Origin: Diphasiastrum complanatum
Taxonomy: Eukaryota; Streptophyta; Lycopodiopsida; Lycopodiales; Lycopodiaceae
DNA length: 64,000 bases
NCBI GenBank assembly: GCA_029204225.1
Contig: CM055093.1
Coordinates: forward strand, 22,249,436 to 22,313,435
Reading direction: 5' to 3'
The notes beneath the pieces are model-generated. The model was given only the letters and a program-made list of their open reading frames with translations. It had not been told where the DNA came from and made no database searches. A program made the translations under genes and the position numbers. Positions 56,904 through 64,000 of this stretch are shown piece after piece. Numbering within the stretch: position 1 is the stretch's first letter; every line of letters begins with the position of its first letter.

Positions 56904-58430
56904 TTGAGATCCAGACTGCATCCTACTGTACAAGCAAGATCCAATCACTTTGGAACCCACCATCGGATGAATCTAAGATCGAGACAATCAATAGCACGAA
57001 GGATAACAAATCAAGCACCACACCTTCCCATATTAGCAGTTGCGCAACAAGAGGCAGAACTGGAACCAGCACCAATGGATCCAATGGGCCAACCCGTACC
57101 TGTCGCTCCCTTGCAAGCAGTTTGGAGAGCCCCACAGATGGAAATACCAAAATACGACGGATCATCAGATTCCATCTGATTCTTCCAGATCTACGAGCAA
57201 GCTTGTGAAGTCTACGGCGAACGGACACCTGCGAAGAAGCCGATGTTGTTTACCATGTCCTTATTGGCAGTGGCTCAGGATTGGTTTTTCAACTTGTTAG
57301 AGGAAGAAAAATCTACCTAGGAAGTGGTTAAAGCGGCTCTCATTACTCGCTTTAAACCAAGAAAGTTCCTGGAAGACCCGTTTCTCCTGCTGAGCAAAGT
57401 CAAGATGGGAAAACGAGAAAGGGTCAGGGATTATATTGAGCGAGTCAAACACTTATGATTTGAGTGCAGTGCAGCCCTAACTCTCGATCACGTGGTGATC
57501 ATGTGGTTCCTAGCCGGACTACCACGAAGCATCAGAAGAGAACTGAAACGATGAGAGCAGTACGCTACTCTGCGAGAAGCTATGGAAGATGCCATCAGAG
57601 AAGAGGATGAGGGATCTGACGACGAATATCCATCCACTCACACTCAAACGCATCTGCTCTATCCACAGAACTGTTGTTGGAGCAAATGGCAAATTTACAC
57701 AAACATCAGATGGAGCAACTTACGGCGTAGTTTGATTAGAAACTGAAAGCCTTACAAGGAGCTGTAGCAGTAACGCCACATCAACTGGAACCAAACCAGC
57801 TACAGTATCCTTGACGGGAGAATGTATGGTGTTCAGTGTGCACGCAAAACCATACAGCGAATGAGTGTCCAGTCCTAAAGCAAAATCTGAGGCTGACACA
57901 TAGATACTGCCATCTATGCAATGCAACATCGCATGATACAGCATTTTGCCCATTTAACCCCCGGATTGTTCAATAGAAGAGAAGTCCTTATCAGACTTCT
58001 TATTCTTACCATCAAGGGGCACCCAACGCGGCACCAAGGTACGGCACACCGAATCAACAACAACATATGGCCTTACTTGCACCACCAGGGCCAGCCAATC
58101 AACAAGTGGCCCATGTAAACCTAACAGCAGCGAAACCACAGATGCAAATGCCACCTCAACTTGAGCAGCAGCAATGGTACGGACTAGATGAACCATTTAT
58201 GGATCCTGCCATAAATGAATATGTTGTGGCCTATGCAGCTCAAACTCAGTGTCAAGGCAGAAGAAATTACGGCTGCTACAGATGCGGCGAAGGACACAAA
58301 ATTGCGGAATGTCACTACGAGGGACAATGTACATCCTTCTGTCGAGCATATGGTTATGGACACTGTTACAAGAATTGTCCATTTAAACCTGGAGCCAATG
58401 CACCTCTTAACCTCATTGCCATACAGTAAC
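56904..58430 (+). pseudogene. Gypsy-2 gag
   Basis: EIPKYDGSSDSI, then after a stop FFQIYEQACEVYGERTP, PMLFTMSLLAVAQDWFFNLLEEE, RFKPRKFLEDPF, YIERVKHL, WFLAGLPRSIRREL and EDAIREEDEGSDDE form the gag domain (57130-57640). Cys/His clusters GCYRCGEGHKIAEC and CRAYGYGHCYKNC follow (58270-58385). At least four stops and a frameshift interrupt it. Its order matches gypsy-1 gag. Confidence 0.82.
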
Positions 58431-58844
58431 CAGCAGTTCCAGGAGGGATGCCATCAGAAGGACGACAATTCCATGCTCCTGTGTTAGTTGTTACGCGAGC
58501 ACATAAGAGGAAGGAAGTGGCTCCCTCACCACCACCATCGGTCACTGACGACCAACCCTCAGCTTTAGCACCACCATCGGTCACTGATGACCAACCCTCA
58601 ACTTCAGCGCCATATCCGAATGTGAGGGAAGAAAGAAGGCGATACTAGAAAATAAGACACTGGGTATAGAAAGCACAAGCGGAGGAGGAAGAACAAGAAA
58701 GAGACAATCCCACGGAACCTCCAGTTGGCGTCGAACCGCAAGTGGACTCACCACTGCACACTGATCAGAATGATCGGTTGCACCAACATGAACCACCTTT
58801 TCACATGGTGGAGATCGAGGAACCACGCACTGAAAGGCTCATAA
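58431..58844 (+). pseudogene. Gypsy-2 gag-protease linker
   Basis: VVTRAHKRKEVAPSP (about 58488), also found in gypsy-3, followed by a short tandem repeat PPSVTDDQPS (two units) and an acidic Pro-rich stretch. It is a linker without enzymatic motifs. Confidence 0.65.
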
Positions 58845-59788
58845 TTTTATTGTCAAGCCGTGTTGGTTTACCACTCGGAGAACTACTGCGGATTGCACCA
58901 CAAGCGAAAAGCCTGCTAGTTGAATGGGCCAAAGTGGATGAGGAGCCAATAGCGCCTGAGCCCATATATTGTATGGGCTATGAAGAAACAAGTAATGTCC
59001 TCCACATCGAAGCAGCATAGGAAAGTGAGGAACACAACATCACTTTGCCAAACACAAGAGATACGAGGACGAGGCAGCATTGGTAGATGGAGGATCGGAT
59101 GTCAATCTGATCTCCACTACTTTGTATGAAAAATGGGGTCTGCAAGGGTTGAAGCCAGTAAGATTTGCCATCAAGCTAGCAGATCAATCCTGTGTGAAAC
59201 CAAAAGGTGTAGTTGCTGATATCCATGTAAAGATAGCAAGCATGCAGTTTGTGATTACTTTTGTAGTCATGGATATACCGAAATCCCCATCTACATACTG
59301 TGTTTTACTGGGAAGACCATGGTTGAGGACTGCGCAAGTAGTACACAACTGGGGTACGGAAAAACTCACCTTCAAGAACAGAGAATAGGCTGTAAAGGTT
59401 GATCCAACTACATGGGCGGTGAAACCTATTGCACCCAAAGCTGATGACGGATCATCCACAACAGATCACACGATTGATCGCCCAAGGCCAGCCAAGGGAC
59501 CTAGGTCACTATAATTCAAAGATGGATGTTGTGATATGGACAGATGCATTAGCAACTATTGACTACCAGGGCATGTCAATATGAATCAGATCCTGAACCT
59601 AGTACATCTTCACCCAGATGTTATACTATGGACACACCAATCACATTTGGGGTGAATATGATAAACGTAGCATGGCTGTCAGCGGAACCTATTGAGAACC
59701 CAGTGGACAATGATCTAGTCCCTTGGCAACTGCTCTAACTTATAATAAGGAGATGGAGCTGACTGATGAACAGGTCCTACATCACATT
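58845..59788 (+). pseudogene. Gypsy-2 protease region, first tandem copy
   Basis: Runs from LLSSRVGLPLGELLRI through LVDGGSDVNLIS (protease active site in the Asp-Gly-Gly-Ser form), KLADQSCVKPKG, VVMDIPKSPSTY, LLGRPWLRTAQVVHNWG and PTTWAVKPIAPKADD to a point matching the end of copy 2. Small deletions and stops break it. It is more degenerate than copy 2. Confidence 0.82.
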
Positions 59789-60730
59789 TGCTGTCAAGTC
59801 GTGTTAGTTTACCATTCGGAGAACTACTGCGGATTGCACCACAAGTGAAAAGCCTTCTAGCTGAATGGGCTAAAGTAGATGAGGAGCCAGTAGCGCCTGA
59901 GCCCATATATTGTATGGGCTATGAAGACACAACTAACGTCCTCCACATCGGAGCATCATGGGAAAGTGAGGAACACAACATCACTTTGCCAATCAAACAC
60001 AAGAGATACGAGGATGAGGCAGCAGTAGTAGATGGAGGATCAGGTGTGAATTTGATCTCCACTACTTTGTATGAAAAATGGGGTCTGCAAGGGTTGAAGC
60101 CAGCAAGATTTTCCATCAAGCTAGCAGATCAATCTTGTGTGAAACCAAAAGGTGTAGTTGTCGATATCCCTATAAAGATAGCAGGCATGCACTTTGTGAT
60201 TACTTTTGTAGTCATGGATATACCTGAATCTCCATCTGCATACCCTGTTTTATTGGGAAGACCATGGGTGAGGACTGCGCAAGTAGTACACAACTGGGGT
60301 ACATGAAAACTCACCTTCGAGAAGAGAGAACAGGTTGTAAAGGTTGATCCAACCACATGGGCGGTGAAACCTATTGCACCCAAGGCTGATGACGAATCAT
60401 CTATGACAGATCACACGATTGATCGCCCAAGGCCAGCCAAGGGAGGTCACTATGATTCAGAGACGGATGTCGTAAGATGGACGGATGCGTTAGCAACTAT
60501 TGACTGTCGGACATGTCAATATGAATCAGATCTTGAACCCAGTACATCCTCACCCAAGTGTTACACTATGGACACACCAATCACATTTGGAGTGAATATG
60601 ATAAACGTAGCATGGTTGTCAACGGAGCCTATTGAGATCCCAGTGGATGATGATCTAGTCCCTTGGCAACATGCTCTAACCTATAATAAGGAGATTGAAC
60701 TGATTGATGAACAAGTCCTACATCACATGG
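59789..60730 (+). pseudogene. Gypsy-2 protease region, second tandem copy
   Basis: A 172-codon frame (59788-60306) with LLSSRVSLPFGELLRI, VVDGGSGVNLIS, VVMDIPESPSAY and LLGRPWVRTAQ, then a stop and a second frame (60364-60873). The segment repeats 58845-59788 head to tail, starting just after CATCACAT in copy 1. The coding flow to RT continues from this copy. Confidence 0.85.
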
Positions 60731-62860
60731 ACCCAGATCATTACGGAACCAAAACAGTCCTAGCTCAATCACTGCAAAAGTCTTCTATGGCAAAAGTCTC
60801 AAGGATCGATCCACCCAAGGCACCTATGAATAAGAAGAATCAGTTGAAGCAATGCTACAACCAGGTGATCTGATGGAGTGATCTACTCGAAGAGGCGATA
60901 ACTACAGTGGATGTTGATATTCGCAACCACAAGGTGAATGTCACGGCAGTCCCGATGAAAGACGAAAAGGATGAACCCACCAAAATGACAAAAAAGAGAA
61001 AAAAGAAGGTGTTGGACTCCTTGAAGTCAATCAAGATGGACTCAGATACAATATCATCTTCTACACAGGTGACAGAAAATAAAAAATTGACCAGTCGGGC
61101 TAAGATCAATATGCTGAAGGAGGAATCTCAACGAGCGCCAGTTCACGAGATGCCTGAGACTTTCAAGAATTATACCTTGGACGACGTGGTAATCATGATG
61201 TTGCAAGCCTAGAGAGAACTTGATCAAAGTCAGGCACCAGCGGAACAAGTCTTCGAGGGACCTGCGCGAACACAGCCGATGAATCTTGTTGAGCTAGGTG
61301 AAGAAGAAAAGATAGTGCATGTGGGAGAGCAGTTAACACCCACACAATTTAAGAGACTACGATTGTTGTAGGTGGAGTATAAAGACTGTTTTGCCTGGAG
61401 TTATAGTGACCTGAAGGGCATTCCACCAACAGTAGTCCAACACACCATACCCTTGGTGGACGGAGCAGTCCCGAAGATAAGCCATTATTACCGCTGCAAC
61501 CCGAATTATACTGAGCTGATCAAGCAGGAGTTGTAGAAGCTGATGGATGCAGATTTCATCTATGAAATCAAACACACGAAATGGGTATCACCGATAGTTA
61601 TAGTACCCAAGAAGAACGACAAAATGCGGATTTGTGTGATTCTGAAGGCGCTAAATGCAGTCACCAAAAAAGACCATTTTCCTCTACCATTTACGGAAAG
61701 TGTCCTCGACAGAGTAGCTGGCGCCGAAGCCTACAGTTTTGTAGATGGGTTTAGCGACTACAACCAGGTGAAGATAGCCCCCCAGGACCAGCACAAGACA
61801 ACATTTTCCACGGAATGAGGAACCTATGCCTATAAAGTGATGCCATTCGGACTTTGCAATGCCCCAAGCACCTTCCAACGTGTCATGCAGACGACATTCA
61901 AAGATTATCTACAAAAATTTCTGGAAATGTTCTTGGACGATCTGTGCGTGCATGGACCAGACTCAAAACACTTATCCAATTTGAAGAAGGTGTTACAAAA
62001 ATGCCGCGACTACCAGATCTCCCTGAATCCACAAAAATGTCAATTCCGGGTGACACATGGCTTGTTCTCGGCCATATAGTGTCAAGACACGGGATCACCA
62101 CAGATCTATCAAAGATCAGGATCATTATTGATCTACCACCACCGGGGACGATCCTCGAAGTCTACATCTTCATGGGTCATGCTAACTATTATAGGATCTC
62201 CATTCTTGATTTTGTGGAGTTAGCCCGACCAATTTACAAACTCACAACAGATCCACATTGGGACAAGGAAGCCCTAAAGGCTTTCCAGAAGCTTAAGGAT
62301 GCATTGGTTTCAGCACCAATCTTACGCCCACCCAATTGGTCCATTGAGTTTCACGTGCATACGGACGCATCGAAGTATGCAGTTGGAGCAGTCTTACCTA
62401 GCCAGGTGAACACAAAAAGGATTTTCCAATCCGATTTGTAAGCCAACAGCTCAGTGATATAGAGATGAATTATTCAACCACAGAGCGGGAAGCACTGGCA
62501 ATGATCTATGCGGTTAAGAAATTTCCACACTACTTGATGGCCACACATTTTGTTTTTTATACGGACCATCAACCCTTGCTCTATCTTGTTAACAAAATCT
62601 GCAACACCGGAAGAATCACTAGATGGCTACTTTTGTTGTTGGAGTTTGATTTTTGGATAGTAGTTCGCAAGGGAAAACAACACTACACGGTAGATCATGT
62701 GTCACAAATCAAGGGAAAGGAGATTGCAACCCAACCCAACGATGAGCTGGCCGATGCTGTCTTATTTTATGTGGACACAGTACCGGAATGGGCTGCCGAC
62801 ATTGTTGAATATCTAATGCGGGGCCAACCAGACAAGTCACTACCAAAGGCAGAATAGCAG
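60731..62860 (+). pseudogene. Gypsy-2 RT and RNase H
   Basis: Linker (NYTLDDVVIMMLQA, about 61170), then CFAWSYSDLKGIPP, WVSPIVIVPKKNDKMRICV, HFPLPFTESVLD, GLCNAPSTFQRVMQ, the catalytic FLDDLCVHG (about 61935, with Phe for the usual Tyr) and GHIVSRHGITTDLSKI. RNase H has FHVHTDASKYAVGAVL, TEREALAMIYAVKKF and FYTDHQPLLYLVNK. Stops at several Gln or Trp positions and a frameshift at about 62040 and 62430 break it. Confidence 0.87.
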
Positions 62861-63964
62861 AAATTGATCTTGAAGGCTAGACCTTATCAGCTGATTGCCG
62901 GCCAGTTGTATCGAAGAGGACCAGATGGAATTCTTCGGCGGTGTATTCTTCCTCATGAGGCCACCCAGATCATTTCGCTTTCACATGAAGGCATGGGTGG
63001 AGGCCATTTTGCTTCCGACATTATAGTTCACAAGATCCTGCAATCAGGATGTTGGTGGCCGACAATTTATAAGGATACGGAGGAATACTTAAAAAAGTGC
63101 GATGTGTGCCAAAGGGCAAGACGACCAACGAGATTGAATTATGACCTACTGCACCCGGTCTTAGCCCAAGCACCATTCGAAAAGTGGGGATTGGATTACA
63201 TCGGTCCAATTTACCCTGCAGCAAGGAGTTCCCAGCTCAATACATAATCGTAGCCACAAACTACCTCACCAAGTGGGTCAAAGCCAAGGCAGTAAGAGTA
63301 ACTGATGCTAGGACCACTGCCAAGTTCCTTTATGTAAATATCATTGTGCGCTTTGGATGCCTGGTGGAATTAGTCAGCGATCGTGGAAGCCGTTTCATCA
63401 ATGAGACCATCAAGGTCCTGTTGGAGGAATTCTTTGTGATCCACAGAACCAGTATGCCTTATTATCCTCGTGGTAATGGGCAAGCAGAATCATCCAATAA
63501 GATCCTGTGTAGCGTGCTCACAAAAATAGTTGAAGCTAGCAGATCAGATTGGGAACATAAGTTGCTTGCTGCTCTGTGGGCATTCATGACAACATGGAAC
63601 TGATCAAACACCCTTCCAATTGGTATATGGTCAGGATGCTGTAATGCCAGTAGAGTTTCTAGTTCCTTCATTAAGGATTGCTACCATGCAACGTCTTAAT
63701 GAGTCCAAATCTCTACAACTATGCCACGAAGCTCTACATAAACTCTGTGAAACACGCTTACTAGTTGTGCATGCACTGGCAGCTGAAAAGAAAAGACGCA
63801 AAGCATGGCATGATCGCAGGTTACAAAAGAAGGATCTTTGCTCCGGAGATCTGGTCCTGATGTATAAACCCACGACGATCAAGGAAAAATTAAAATTCAC
63901 AGGCGAAGGTCCTTATCGGATCAAGGAAATTCTTAATCATGGAGCCATGAATTTGGAAAGCTAG
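62861..63964 (+). pseudogene. Gypsy-2 integrase
   Basis: The HHCC finger (SHEGMGGGHFAS, CDVCQRARR), then the core: EKWGLDYIGPIYPA, YIIVATNYLTKW (first catalytic Asp replaced by Asn), LVSDRGSRFIN (second Asp), YYPRGNGQAESSNK (Glu), and after another shift VYGQDAVMPVEFLVPS, KAWHDRRLQ, GDLVLMYKP and GEGPYRIKEIL. No chromodomain is visible before the edge. Confidence 0.87.
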
Positions 63965-64000
63965 ATGGGACACCATTCGATACATCCATCAATGGTAGCC

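Noticed and set aside
60731-63964. Stop codons rescued by U-to-C RNA editing, as in fern and hornwort organelles
   Set aside because: The DNA is nuclear with spliced genes and retroelements, and frameshifts accompany the stops. Ordinary decay is simpler.

Overview
The window is nuclear DNA of a land plant. It carries five exons of a plant-type DRG GTPase with GT-AG introns of 1.9 to more than 8.8 kb, set among hAT, LINE, Ty1/copia and Ty3/gypsy elements, many decayed or nested. Multi-kilobase introns full of transposons suggest a large genome such as a fern, another seedless vascular plant or a gymnosperm. The species cannot be fixed from the sequence.

Region 1-8.4 kb is a cluster of three related hAT-type DNA transposons. 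A 6,255-bp potentially autonomous element (430-6684) is bounded by the perfect 8-bp target duplication ATACATAC. It carries a four-exon transposase gene on the minus strand and a small convergent second gene on the plus strand. To its right lies an internally deleted 1.6-kb copy in the opposite orientation (6725-8332). To its left is the end of a third copy (1-405). The oppositely oriented copies form a 236-bp apparently perfect palindrome with a 40-nt loop and a further 1.4-kb inverted repeat.

Region 8.8-19.9 kb holds the first 134 codons of DRG on the minus strand (exons at 19497-19538, 16779-16832, 13633-13806, 11613-11684 and 8826-8885). The rest of the gene lies beyond the left edge, so the whole hAT cluster probably sits in intron 5. 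Introns also contain a LINE remnant and a copia remnant.

Region 20.8-30.4 kb is a 3'-truncated copia element on the minus strand. It is interrupted by a complete non-autonomous LTR element (24058-28870, 833-bp LTRs, TSD GGAAT) that codes for one intact protein of unknown function, and is followed by a gypsy gag-protease fragment.

Region 30.4-43.7 kb is a second copia family (minus strand) that contains a nested gypsy element (about 30.77-38.73 kb, plus strand). Region 43.7-48.3 kb holds microsatellites, a direct repeat and a third copia fragment with its polypurine tract and 3' LTR start. Region 48.3-54.9 kb is a duplicated unidentified repeat plus a copia fragment. Region 54.9-64.0 kb is a second gypsy element that runs off the right edge, with a 135-bp CT tract in its LTR and a tandem duplication of its protease region.

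Apart from DRG, every recognisable gene belongs to a mobile element. The intact or nearly intact frames are the hAT accessory gene, the hAT transposase (one homopolymer frameshift), the copia-1 gag and the 471-codon gene of the nested LTR element. The other retroelement frames are broken by stops and frameshifts.
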